Source: Clostridium sp. LS
GTDB taxonomy: Bacteria; Bacillota; Clostridia; Clostridiales; Clostridiaceae
Assembly: GCF_002760435.1 (NCBI RefSeq)
Contig: NZ_AUUU01000083.1
Location: forward strand, 1 to 33,447
Direction: 5' to 3'
DNA length: 33,447 nt
In this document: one piece after another, positions 26,212 to 33,447 of the stretch
Numbering within the stretch: the first letter of the stretch is position 1
How the letters are laid out: each line of letters starts with the position of its first letter
The notes under the pieces: generated by a model
The model's database searches: none
Told to the model about the DNA's origin: nothing
The model's input: the letters and a program-made list of their open reading frames with translations, nothing else
Made by a program: the position numbers and the translations under genes

Positions 26212-26295
26212 AACACAATATACCTTAAAATAAATAAACTTACAGTATATTGTTTTTTGATTATGCCTTGCTATTAAAACACTTGAAAAACTTTT

Positions 26296-27645
26296 CTACT
26301 TATCTTTCTTAAATTCCACAATTATCTTTGATGAAAATGCTGGAATTGATATATTAACTTTTCCGCCTTGAATTATAGTATTATTTTCATCTAATAAATC
26401 AATACCTTCTTTAAAAGGTAATTCAAAGTCCAATGTACTTTCTTTATCACTTAAATTCAAAAGCATATATGCCTTATCATTTTCACTTGCCCTTGTAAAC
26501 ACAAATTGTTCATTTTTAACAACTACTTGTGCATAGCTTCCATACTTTAAAGCCTCACTTTGACTTCTAATCTTTCCCAATTTCTTAAGCAATTCAAATA
26601 ATTTATCATTTGCCTCGTCAATTTTACCTAGCTCCAATTCTGGTCTTAATGGTAAATCAGTGTCCTTGCCCTTAACACCTTTGATACCATATTCACTACC
26701 ATAATAGACACTTGGTACCCCTGGCATAGTATATAATAGTGTATATACATTATATATATATTCTGGACTTTTCAAAGTACTAGCTAATCTATTAACATCA
26801 TGATTGTCTGCAAAATTATATAAACATAAATTTCTATATATTCCGCCAGTTCCAAATAATCTGTTTAATGAATATGCTATTTCAAAGTAGTTCTTATCAT
26901 TATGGCTTGAGTAGTTTCCTTTATAACATTCGTAATTTGTTACAGAATCCAAGCTCTCTGGATTTGCCCATCTGTTATAATCTCCATGAATAACTTCACC
27001 CATAAGCCAAAAATCACTTTTTTTGGCTTCAGTAAATTTCTTTAAAACTTTAAAAAATCCAAAGTCTATGCTATCTGCCGCATCTAACCTTAAACCATCT
27101 ATATCAAATTCATCTATCCATAAGTCAATAGCCTGGAATAAATGATCTAACACCTCTTGATTATTCAAATTTAATTTAACTAAATCATAGCATCCATTCC
27201 AACTTTGATAGTTAAATTCATCTCCCATTGGGCTCCTGCTGTCAAAGTTTAAATTTGCAAACCAACTACAGTACTTAGAATTCCTACCATTGGCTTGAAC
27301 ATCTTTAAATGCCCAAAACTCTCTTCCTACATGGTTAAATACTCCATCTAATACTATTTTGATGTTATTTTCATGAAGCTTTTTGCACAATTCTTTAAAA
27401 TCTTCATTAGTACCAAGCCTTTTATCAATTGTATTATAATCCTTTGTATCATACCCATGATAACTTGACTCAAATACTGGTGCAAAATAAACTGCATTTA
27501 TGCTCATTTCCTTTAAGTGCGGTATCCATTCCTCTATCTTAGCCAATCTGTTTTCTTCCTTATATACTTTGCCAGGCTCCAATACTCCGCAAAATCCAAG
27601 TGTGTAGAACTGATAAAATATACTTTCTCTAATCCATGAATTCAT
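26296..27645 (-). CDS. GH13 alpha-amylase-family glycosidase (intracellular)
   Basis: The 449-residue enzyme is a catalytic (beta/alpha)8 barrel with the GH13 regions DGVFNH (100-105), GLRLDAAD with nucleophile D188, MGEVIHG with acid E217, and FADNHDVNR with D283. There is no signal peptide and no N-terminal carbohydrate-binding domain, which suggests a cytoplasmic alpha-amylase, maltodextrin glucosidase or cyclomaltodextrinase-like enzyme of short length. The exact linkage preference is not predictable here. The start at 27645 is chosen because GAAGGGG lies eight bases upstream; a frame reaching 27705 has no binding site. It lies upstream of pulA on the same strand; the two act together on alpha-glucans. 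Confidence 0.88.
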   Translation of the reverse strand: MNSWIRESIFYQFYTLGFCGVLEPGKVYKEENRLAKIEEWIPHLKEMSINAVYFAPVFESSYHGYDTKDYNTIDKRLGTNEDFKELCKKLHENNIKIVLDGVFNHVGREFWAFKDVQANGRNSKYCSWFANLNFDSRSPMGDEFNYQSWNGCYDLVKLNLNNQEVLDHLFQAIDLWIDEFDIDGLRLDAADSIDFGFFKVLKKFTEAKKSDFWLMGEVIHGDYNRWANPESLDSVTNYECYKGNYSSHNDKNYFEIAYSLNRLFGTGGIYRNLCLYNFADNHDVNRLASTLKSPEYIYNVYTLLYTMPGVPSVYYGSEYGIKGVKGKDTDLPLRPELELGKIDEANDKLFELLKKLGKIRSQSEALKYGSYAQVVVKNEQFVFTRASENDKAYMLLNLSDKESTLDFELPFKEGIDLLDENNTIIQGGKVNISIPAFSSKIIVEFKKDK

Positions 27646-28106
27646 AATCTCATCCCCTTCTGTTATATACGCCTTATACCATTCTTTATTAAAAACATTT
27701 GACACATGGCATTTCTAATTAGAAATGAACATTTAAATATATTATCTTATAATTAATTTATGCATAATTCATTTTTCAGGTCATTTTAAATAATTTATTC
27801 TTTTATAACTATGTACTATTTTTCATTAAACTTATTTTAAAAAGGATTTATTAATAAACACTAAAATTTAACTTATTTTTAGAAATTGACCATGCGTACT
27901 TTATAATTATATAAAAGTTTCACATAATTTTAAATACAAATTCTTATTTTATATCCTTTTTATTACAAGAACACGTTTACTAACCCAAATTTAACTTAAT
28001 CTAATTTATAAAAATAAATATTAAATATTTTAACATAAAAAATAATATTTTTCTTATTTTTGTTACATAATACATATTGAAATTAAATTTCTACGGAGGT
28101 ATAAAC
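27646..28106. other. divergent intergenic region between amylase and secreted-protein genes
   Basis: This stretch of about 460 bp is extremely AT-rich, with many short A and T runs. It must hold the promoters of the leftward amylase gene and the rightward secreted-protein gene, but I cannot pick convincing boxes. A small palindrome, TTTCTAATTAGAAA, lies at about 27713-27726. No riboswitch-like structure or small ORF with a ribosome binding site was seen. Confidence 0.5.
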
Positions 28107-28589
28107 ATGAATAGAAAAACTATAAAATATTTATTATCTTCATTGGTGTTATTAAATTGTTTAATAACTATTTCTACTCCAGTAATAGCATCCAGCATTT
28201 CTTTTTCTAATAATACTCCAGAATCTTCAATCTCTTATACACATAAAGATAAGGATGATAAGCATGGAGGCTTAAATATATTTAGTGAGGAAAATTATAA
28301 ATATCTTTCTCATGAACAAAAGAAAGAATTGTTAGAATTAAAAAAATGCAAGGATAAAGGTGAAGCCTTTACTGAAGATCAGCAAAAATCTTTACATTCT
28401 CTTATAGAATGTGTTGTAAAAGGCAGGTTGGGAGATAAGAATTATGCTGACTTTAAATGTTTAATGGATAAAAAAAGATCAAATGAAAAATTAACAGACG
28501 AAGAAGATAACAGATTAAAAGAATACAGAGATATAATTTCTGGTTCCAAACCAACAGCTGCAGATATACTTGATCAATTTCTAAGATAA
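28107..28589 (+). CDS. small secreted protein of unknown function
   Basis: I do not recognise this 160-residue protein. The first 28 residues form a clear signal peptide: MNRKTIKYLL, a hydrophobic core, then TPVIAS, where signal peptidase I could cut. The mature part is short and highly charged, with three cysteines (one in KKCKD, one in IECVVK, one in FKCLM) and two similar helical segments, YLSHEQKKELLELKKCKDKG and NYADFKCLMDKKRSNEKL, each followed by a T-E/D-E/D acidic phrase. These may be an internal duplication. The start is ATG 28107, five to six bases after GGAGGT. It is the only plus-strand gene in the window and has its own terminator. A secreted or cell-wall role is inferred from the signal peptide only. 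Confidence 0.82.
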   Translation: MNRKTIKYLLSSLVLLNCLITISTPVIASSISFSNNTPESSISYTHKDKDDKHGGLNIFSEENYKYLSHEQKKELLELKKCKDKGEAFTEDQQKSLHSLIECVVKGRLGDKNYADFKCLMDKKRSNEKLTDEEDNRLKEYRDIISGSKPTAADILDQFLR

Positions 28590-28611
28590 TTATAATAAAT
28601 TTATCATGTAT

Positions 28612-28648
28612 AAAGAACAGAATCTTTTTTCAGATCCTGTTCTTTTTT
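28612..28648 (+). terminator. terminator after the secreted-protein gene
   Basis: A 13-bp stem with one mismatch (28612-28624 with 28633-28645) is followed by a run of six T on the plus strand. It lies 23 bp after the stop. The minus strand also has a short T stretch, so it may partly stop the convergent hydrolase transcript. Confidence 0.85.
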
Positions 28649-28697
28649 AATTAATATTGTTAAATCAAAAAGATTTGCAAGCTTAAACAATTTAATT

Positions 28698-29726
28698 TTA
28701 AAGATTATTTTTATAGAAATCTAAAACTCTGTCAAGAAAATAAAACATAATTTCATCTCTTTCAGAATAGGATTCATGCTTTCCATCCTTTAAAAAAACC
28801 ACTTCACAATTTAAAGCATGTGAAGCAAATTTATTTTGTGCTTCCGGAATAACATGAGTATCATATTCCGCTTGAAATAACAATACTGGTATTTTAACTT
28901 TCGACGCATACTCTTTTTTCACAAGTTTTTTAGTTGCTTTAAGGCCTTCAATATACCATGAAGCTGATGATCCTCCACTTTGATATTGTTCATTGTTATT
29001 AATCTTTTCTCTAATATACTCATATCTTTCTATGCAGCTAGTGGATCTGCTTGGAGATTTTCTCTTACGATGATATGGAACTTGACCTGGAAGGTACTTA
29101 TTACCCCCTCCACAAATTTTCATGCCTTTAGAAACAACACTTGCTATCACTTCTGGAACTTTACCTGTATTTATTCCATGCATTGGTGAACTCAGCACTG
29201 CAGCATTAAAATAATCTATATACTCCTCTAAAAATAATGTACCAATTCCTCCACCCATAGAATGACCAAACAAAAATAAATTTTTGTTATTACTATGTGG
29301 AATAACAATTTCATCTATAAATTTCTTAAAATCCTCAATATAATAATTAAAGTTCTCAACATTAATTTGGGAATTATCTATTCCAAGTCTTTTGGAACGG
29401 CCATGGCCTCTGTGTTCCATAATAAAAACAGAATAATTCTCTTTCATAAAATAATATATTAGTTCATAATATTTTTCAGTAAATTCTCCGAAACCATGAC
29501 AGATAACCACACTAGCTTTTGGATTCTTAACAATAAATTTTTCATAATAAAGTTCTAAATTATTTTCCCCAATAATATACCCACTCTTCTTTTTTTTCTC
29601 TAAGTACGGTTCTACCTTATTTAACATTTCTTCTTTGTAATTGCTTTGAGAAATATACTTTCTTTTCGTTATAATATTATACTCCAAATCCGAAACCATT
29701 TTTAAAGCTGTGTTATCATTACCCAT
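28698..29726 (-). CDS. alpha/beta hydrolase, monoacylglycerol lipase-like (serine hydrolase)
   Basis: The 342-residue protein belongs to the Hydrolase_4 group of alpha/beta hydrolases, which cleave monoacylglycerols, lysophospholipids or related esters. It has VVICHGFGEFTEKY (73-86) as the oxyanion region, EHRGHGRS (104-111), the nucleophile S156 in GHSMGGG, and likely acid D289 (EYDTHV) and base H317 (DGKHESY). No signal peptide is seen. The start at 29726 is chosen because GGGAGGGG lies seven bases upstream; the frame runs on to 29795 without a site. It converges with the secreted-protein gene and lies downstream of the HD-GYP pair, separated by a hairpin. Substrate unknown. Confidence 0.86.
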   Translation of the reverse strand: MGNDNTALKMVSDLEYNIITKRKYISQSNYKEEMLNKVEPYLEKKKKSGYIIGENNLELYYEKFIVKNPKASVVICHGFGEFTEKYYELIYYFMKENYSVFIMEHRGHGRSKRLGIDNSQINVENFNYYIEDFKKFIDEIVIPHSNNKNLFLFGHSMGGGIGTLFLEEYIDYFNAAVLSSPMHGINTGKVPEVIASVVSKGMKICGGGNKYLPGQVPYHRKRKSPSRSTSCIERYEYIREKINNNEQYQSGGSSASWYIEGLKATKKLVKKEYASKVKIPVLLFQAEYDTHVIPEAQNKFASHALNCEVVFLKDGKHESYSERDEIMFYFLDRVLDFYKNNL

Positions 29727-29849
29727 AAATAACCCCTCCCAAACTACACATGCTCTTCCTATCTTTACATTTAATGTAAGCATATCTAAATACACTATAA
29801 ACTATTTTCTTTAAATCTATTATAATTTTATGTTAAAATATAATTCATT

Positions 29850-29920
29850 TTATATAAAATAAAAGCAGCTGCCTCCATGCAAATTTATTTATAAATAAAC
29901 TTTTTGAAAGAGCTACTTTT
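29850..29920 (-). terminator. probable terminator after the HD-GYP pair
   Basis: AAAAGCAGCT (29861-29870) pairs with AGCTACTTTT (29911-29920) with one wobble, across a 40-base loop. On the minus strand the stem is followed by TTTTATTTTATATAAAATG. The long loop makes the call moderate. Confidence 0.5.
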
Positions 29921-29939
29921 TATTATATATAATTTCTTA

Positions 29940-30998
29940 TTATTTTAATATTAGTTCTTTTATATATATATCCTTATTTTTACTTAAATCAATGAATTCG
30001 CCATCTTTTAATACTAAAGGCTTAGATAGATCATTCACATTAATCTGCAATATCTTAGCTTTTTCACCAGTGCTTAATAACACATCTTCACCCATATAGT
30101 AATTTGCTATATGTTCTAAAAATATTTTTGAATATTCATAGTCTAGCTTAGTTAAACTTTTTTCTTTAATTATTTCTAGTATTTCAAATGGACCTCTTTT
30201 ATTCTTATAGTTTTCATCAGAATTCATAACATCTAATTCATCTGCTATAGCTATAATTTTAGCAAAACAATGTATTTTCTCTCCAGTTATTGCAAGTGGA
30301 TATCCTGACCCATCTTCCCTTTCATGGTGCATAAGGACTCCATAACTGACAGATTTATCCAAATATTGAATACCATCAACATGCTTATATCCTATTTGAG
30401 CATGTTTCTTTACTTCCTTATACCTTTCTTGTATTAATATATCAGGTTTTTCTGGAATTTTTTGTTCTAGCTTAGTCATTCCAAAATCGTGTAATAAGGC
30501 TGAATAAATAAGCAAGTTAATTTTTGATTGTTCAAGTCCAATCCACTTTCCTAAAAGGGCACTGAGTGCTGCTACATTTACTCCATGCCTATATATTGAA
30601 TCCTCGCCACTCCCCTTGAATACAACATTACTTATAACAATTTCTGTTGATTTTAATTCCTTTTGTATTTTCTCTGAAAAAATTCTAAGATCGTTAACTC
30701 TATTTTCTTTAACTCTTCCTAGTTTTTCAAACATATCCTTTAAGCCATTACTTACTTCTTTAAAAGTTTCTTCAACTTTTTTCATTTCTGCTTCTTTAGA
30801 GCTTTGTGCTAATACCTCGTCTGATATACTAACCTCAATTTTCTCTAAAAAATATACTCTACTTAGCCCTGATATTATTTCTTCATTTACTACAGAGCCT
30901 GCTTTTATTAAAAGGCTTCCGTTTTTGGTAACATCTTTTGTAATAACCATTCCGCTTTTTAATTCCTGTACACTTAGAAATTCTTTTTTTTCATCCAT
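29940..30998 (-). CDS. HD-GYP domain protein, divergent copy
   Basis: HD-GYP proteins hydrolyse cyclic di-GMP. The 352-residue protein has an N-terminal domain like DUF3391 (about 5-60), a charged linker with coiled-coil character (65-125) and an HD-GYP domain. Visible residues are H170-D171 in LLHDFG, H199, H224-H225-E226 and DGSGYP (229-234). The conserved Lys after HDFG is Met here, and the later DAMxSDRxYR region reads DVMNSDENYK, so this copy has drifted from the consensus more than its neighbour. The start at 30998 follows GGGAGAGAG; a GTG 15 bases earlier is possible. It is the second gene of a tandem pair, 34 bp after its paralogue. Confidence 0.87.
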   Translation of the reverse strand: MDEKKEFLSVQELKSGMVITKDVTKNGSLLIKAGSVVNEEIISGLSRVYFLEKIEVSISDEVLAQSSKEAEMKKVEETFKEVSNGLKDMFEKLGRVKENRVNDLRIFSEKIQKELKSTEIVISNVVFKGSGEDSIYRHGVNVAALSALLGKWIGLEQSKINLLIYSALLHDFGMTKLEQKIPEKPDILIQERYKEVKKHAQIGYKHVDGIQYLDKSVSYGVLMHHEREDGSGYPLAITGEKIHCFAKIIAIADELDVMNSDENYKNKRGPFEILEIIKEKSLTKLDYEYSKIFLEHIANYYMGEDVLLSTGEKAKILQINVNDLSKPLVLKDGEFIDLSKNKDIYIKELILK

Positions 30999-31032
30999 AA
31001 TTCTCTCTCCCACTTTATTTAATATCTGAAAA

Positions 31033-32100
31033 TTATAGCAATATTTCTTTAATGAATAAATCTTTTTCTCTTGATAAATCTACAAATTCTTCATTTTTTA
31101 GCACTAATGGTTTCTCTAAATTATCTGTATTCATTTGTATTATTTTGCATCTTTCATCTGTATTTAATAGAACTTCTTCACCTATATAATAACCTATAAT
31201 ATGCTCTAGAAATATTTTTGAATATTCATAATCTAATTTTCCTAAGCTTTCATTTTTTACTATCTGTAGCGCTTCGAATGGTAATTTTTTCTTTTTATAT
31301 CCTCTGTCGGAATTAATTGCATCAAATACATCTGCAATAGCAATTATTTTTGCAAAAGGATGTATTGCCTCATCTTTTAAACCTAATGGATATCCAGAAC
31401 CATCAAGCCTTTCATGATGCATTAATACACCATAGGAAACTGCTTTGTCTAAAAATGAAATATCCTTTATGTATTGATACCCTACCTGCGCATGTGTTTT
31501 AATTGTATTAAACTCACTAGTACTCAAAGTTGATTCCTTTTTTAACAATTCTCTATCTATTTTTGTTTTTCCAAAATCATGAAGAATTGCTGAATAAACA
31601 AGCAAATTTAATTGAGACCTTTCAAACCCCAACCATTTTCCAATTATTGCACTTAATGCTGCAACATTTACTCCATGTCTATAAATAGAGTCTGTCCCAC
31701 TTCCGTATAAAACTATATTTTTAATCACTATACTACTCGGTTTTAACTCATCTTGAATTCTTTGTGAAAATTCTCTAATTTCATTCATTGCAATTCCATT
31801 TTCATTTGCCAGCTGTCTAAAGGTTTTTTGTAGTTTTACTGATATCTCTTTAAATTCTTCTTCTACTTTATTATATTGCTCTTCTTTCCTTGGTCCCTTC
31901 TTAACTGTCTTCGTTTCCGCTTTTTCTTCATATACTTCAACATTTCCTATAAAGTATAGATTCTGAATTTTTTTAATCATTTGCCTATTTATAGCAATAT
32001 CTTTTTTAAGTAATATTCTTCCGTTTTGTTCTACATTTTTAGCTACTACCATACCTTCTTCTAACTTGTTAAAGCTTACTACTTTAGTTTTCTTTTCCAT
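31033..32100 (-). CDS. HD-GYP domain protein, canonical copy
   Basis: The 355-residue protein shares the layout of the downstream paralogue: N-terminal DUF3391-like domain (about 8-58), charged linker (60-120) and HD-GYP domain with H174-D175 in ILHDFGKTK, H203, H228-H229-E230 and DGSGYP (233-238), then IADVFDAINSDRGYKK. All expected metal-binding residues appear present, so cyclic-di-GMP phosphodiesterase activity is plausible. Long runs such as SIYRHGVNVAALSA are shared with the second copy, pointing to a fairly recent tandem duplication. AGGTG lies about eight bases before the ATG at 32100; a GTG nine bases earlier is less likely. No transmembrane or REC domain is present, so the input signal is unknown. 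Confidence 0.9.
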   Translation of the reverse strand: MEKKTKVVSFNKLEEGMVVAKNVEQNGRILLKKDIAINRQMIKKIQNLYFIGNVEVYEEKAETKTVKKGPRKEEQYNKVEEEFKEISVKLQKTFRQLANENGIAMNEIREFSQRIQDELKPSSIVIKNIVLYGSGTDSIYRHGVNVAALSAIIGKWLGFERSQLNLLVYSAILHDFGKTKIDRELLKKESTLSTSEFNTIKTHAQVGYQYIKDISFLDKAVSYGVLMHHERLDGSGYPLGLKDEAIHPFAKIIAIADVFDAINSDRGYKKKKLPFEALQIVKNESLGKLDYEYSKIFLEHIIGYYIGEEVLLNTDERCKIIQMNTDNLEKPLVLKNEEFVDLSREKDLFIKEILL

Positions 32101-32457
32101 AATACTCACACCTATCGTACCCCTGAATTTTATATATCGTTTACCCCAAAAAATAAACCTCTTATAATAAATTAAAATAATGTTATTAAAAAGAATAGTA
32201 TTATTATATAATATTATAAGAATTAGAATGTTTTAAAAAGCTAATTTACAAACCGAATATCTATCAAAAAAATACTTATTTAATTATATTATTCTATATT
32301 TTTTAGTTTTTGTCAAAAGAAGTTTTTATTATTTTACAATATAATCAATTTTTTTCCAATAAATAAAACAATATGCTTTATATACATATTATGTTGCTTC
32401 AGTATTATTAAATTTTTTTCTTTAAATGAAATTTATATTAATTTACCCATGATTTTA
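32101..32457. other. AT-rich intergenic region upstream of the HD-GYP pair
   Basis: No gene is seen. The region holds the candidate promoter at 32288-32316 and a leader of nearly 190 bases before the first HD-GYP start. I looked for a cyclic-di-GMP riboswitch-like fold and did not find conserved segments. Confidence 0.5.
32288..32316 (-). promoter_or_regulatory. candidate promoter of the HD-GYP pair
   Basis: On the minus strand a perfect TTGACA (32311-32316) is followed after 17 bases by AATAAT (32288-32293). It implies a leader of about 180 bases before the first HD-GYP gene. Confidence 0.48.
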
Positions 32458-32499
32458 GTAAAAATAAAAGGATAAAATTTTATTCAATTCTACCCTTTT
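32458..32499 (-). terminator. terminator after the 44-residue protein gene
   Basis: A 12-bp stem with two G-U wobbles (32466-32477 with 32488-32499) is followed on the minus strand by TTTTATTTTTAC. It lies 29 bp after the stop of the small gene. Confidence 0.6.
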
Positions 32500-32528
32500 A
32501 AACTAAAATATAATAACCTATATTCTTT

Positions 32529-32663
32529 TTACTCTATAGGAGATGCTTTTTTCTTTCCTGACTTAGCTTTTCCTTGTATTTCCTGCGGCACATTTCTAAC
32601 ATCATTTTTTTTGTGTAATCCATTTCCATCAGGCCTAATCATTCCTTCTTTTGCCATAAACAT
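32529..32663 (-). CDS. small basic conserved-looking protein (44 residues)
   Basis: Reading the minus strand from ATG at 32663 gives MFMAKEGMIRPDGNGLHKKN, then DVRNVPQEIQGKAKSGKKKA and SPIE before a stop at 32529. AGGAAAGG (32670-32677) lies six bases upstream, and a terminator follows the stop, so this is a real unit despite its length. Starts at 32669 and 32657 are alternatives in the same frame. The protein is rich in Lys, Gly and Asn with no hydrophobic segment. The pattern resembles short clostridial proteins of unknown function. Nothing supports a specific role; a nucleic-acid or spore-associated role is conceivable from its basic nature only. Confidence 0.65.
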   Translation of the reverse strand: MFMAKEGMIRPDGNGLHKKNDVRNVPQEIQGKAKSGKKKASPIE

Positions 32664-32782
32664 TTTCATCCTTTCCTATGTAATCTCAAATTTAGTATTC
32701 TAAAAAAATTACATTGTATACATTATTTTTAATGAAATTATAGGATGAATATTACTAAATGCATTAAATAATGCGTATTCAA

Positions 32783-32806
32783 AAAATAACAAGTCCATGT
32801 GCCTAA
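32783..32806. repeat. left copy of a short repeat flanking the ArsC-like gene
   Basis: AAAATAACAAGT (32783-32794) followed by CATGTGCCTAA (32796-32806). The first 12 bases recur directly at 33324-33335 and the last 11 recur inverted at 33309-33319. The sequence looks like part of a dispersed intergenic repeat family, which cannot be confirmed from one window. Confidence 0.4.
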
Positions 32807-33150
32807 CTATTTTCTATCCATTTATTCCATACCTCTATGTTACAGCCAACTGTTGCTTCCTTACCGTTTCTAACTACAGGAGTATTCATAACTTTTTGAT
32901 TCTTTAGTAACAATTCTGTCTTTATATCTGCACTTCGTATATTACTAAAATTTAATTTTACATAGTCCTTGATCTTAGTATTTATTAATTCATTAATACC
33001 AATTGAATTCAAAACACTATTTAATTCGCCCTTGCTCATAGGTTTTTCATTCAAATCAATAAATTGAAATTTTATATTTCTTTCTTTAAAAAATCGTTCT
33101 GCTTTTTTTGTATCAAAACATTTCTTTGTTCCAAATATTTGTATATTCAT
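32803..33150 (-). CDS. ArsC/Spx-family thioredoxin-fold protein (arsenate reductase-like)
   Basis: The 115-residue protein has the ArsC/Spx fold: IFGTKKCFDTKKAERFF with a single Cys at 11 (C-F-D-T, not the CxxC of Spx), KFQFIDLNEKP, and NTPVVRNGKEATVGC with the conserved cis-Pro segment TPVV. Proteins of this type are often labelled arsenate reductase, but no arsenic-resistance genes are near. A glutathione- or thiol-dependent redox enzyme is a safer description. A second Cys in TVGCN might pair with it. GAGG lies about ten bases before the ATG. The stop codon falls inside an 11-bp sequence that recurs inverted at 33309-33319. Confidence 0.8.
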   Translation of the reverse strand: MNIQIFGTKKCFDTKKAERFFKERNIKFQFIDLNEKPMSKGELNSVLNSIGINELINTKIKDYVKLNFSNIRSADIKTELLLKNQKVMNTPVVRNGKEATVGCNIEVWNKWIENS

Positions 33151-33447
33151 TTTATATTATACCTCGCTCATCTAAATTAAAATTATTTGTTAAAGCGCTA
33201 TTATGACTATCTATAAATTAATAATTAGTATACTCATAATATTCAATGATAATAATATAGGTTATTCTTATAAATTACAATACTTATATATAACATTTGA
33301 TTTTACTTTTAGGCACATGAAAGAAAATAACAAGTTCAAAATGCCATGATTATTTTTCATCAGGCAAGAAAGTAGATTGGTCTCATAGCGGGCCTATTAT
33401 AAGTGAGAGTCCAAATCTTGTATTTGGTTTCTCGAACTTAGTTAAAT
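33151..33447. other. right-edge intergenic sequence without a supported gene
   Basis: The first 150 bases are AT-rich and presumably hold the promoter of the ArsC-like gene. From about 33309 the composition rises in G and C and repeat-like sequence begins. No frame stays open: the ATG at 33318 reaches a stop after ten codons, and the minus strand has stops throughout. Confidence 0.5.
33309..33447. repeat. repeat-like element running off the right edge
   Basis: TTAGGCACATG (33309-33319) and AAAATAACAAGT (33324-33335) match the short repeat on the other side of the ArsC-like gene. TAACAAGTTC (33328-33337) is loosely inverted at GAACTTAGTTA near 33435-33445. Between them is a hairpin, GAGAGTCCAAAT with ATTTGGTTTCTC. 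Such bounded hairpins resemble small intergenic repeats, but the element is cut by the window edge. Confidence 0.38.

Noticed and set aside
30616..31029. 137-codon plus-strand ORF inside the first HD-GYP gene
   Set aside because: It is an antisense frame with a composition typical of reversed helical coding sequence.
32101..32457. Cyclic-di-GMP riboswitch in the leader of the HD-GYP pair
   Set aside because: No conserved GEMM-type segments or suitable pairing could be found in this very AT-rich leader.
32803..33150. True arsenate reductase
   Set aside because: There is no ars operon context, and this fold with a single N-terminal Cys is common in proteins not linked to arsenic.
33318..33350. 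Start of a coding region at the right edge
   Set aside because: The frame closes after ten codons and there is no ribosome binding site. Other frames also have stops.

Overview
The window is very AT-rich, uses TTG and GTG starts behind strong AGGAGG-like ribosome binding sites, and carries clostridial gene types (Hsp18, DUF4931, HD-GYP proteins, PulA, RNase J). It most likely comes from the chromosome of a Clostridium sensu stricto species of the C. beijerinckii / C. butyricum type. The species is an inference. Twenty-four protein genes can be supported. Twenty-three lie on the minus strand; only one small secreted protein gene (28107-28589) is on the plus strand. This matches the direction of two tandem rRNA-type promoters at the left edge that fire out of the window.

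Layout from left to right. 1-640: tandem strong minus-strand promoters (54-82 and 174-202), probably for an rRNA or tRNA operon beyond position 1, then a terminator (596-633). 642-7502: an apparent four-gene operon of three different dynamin-like large GTPases and one long coiled-coil protein. This is the most unusual system here. 7728-10474: pabA-pabB-pabC, which make p-aminobenzoate for folate. 10619-11142: an intergenic region full of nested inverted repeats, including a 253-bp imperfect palindrome with 123-base arms that reaches into the end of cfa. 11134-16577: cyclopropane fatty acid synthase, a MATE efflux protein and a MalT-type LuxR-family regulator. 16766-17309: the small heat shock gene hsp18 with a CtsR operator laid over its promoter.

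17426-21322: two PLP-dependent sugar aminotransferases (DegT family) and a MerR regulator fused to a SAM methyltransferase. The upstream aminotransferase gene and the regulator gene each have a near-identical MerR-type promoter with a 19-bp spacer, so the regulator probably controls both itself and that aminotransferase. 21447-23156: RNase J. 23319-27645: a cytoplasmic alpha-glucan module made of a GH13 amylase-family enzyme, type I pullulanase and a GalT-like (DUF4931) protein. 28107-29726: a secreted small protein and an alpha/beta hydrolase of the monoacylglycerol lipase type. 29940-32100: two tandem HD-GYP paralogues, presumably cyclic-di-GMP phosphodiesterases. 32529-33150: a 44-residue basic protein and an ArsC/Spx-family thioredoxin-fold protein. 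The right edge holds repeat-like sequence without a supported gene.

No tRNA, rRNA body, CRISPR array, insertion sequence or prophage gene was found. All functional calls come from motif reading without database searches.
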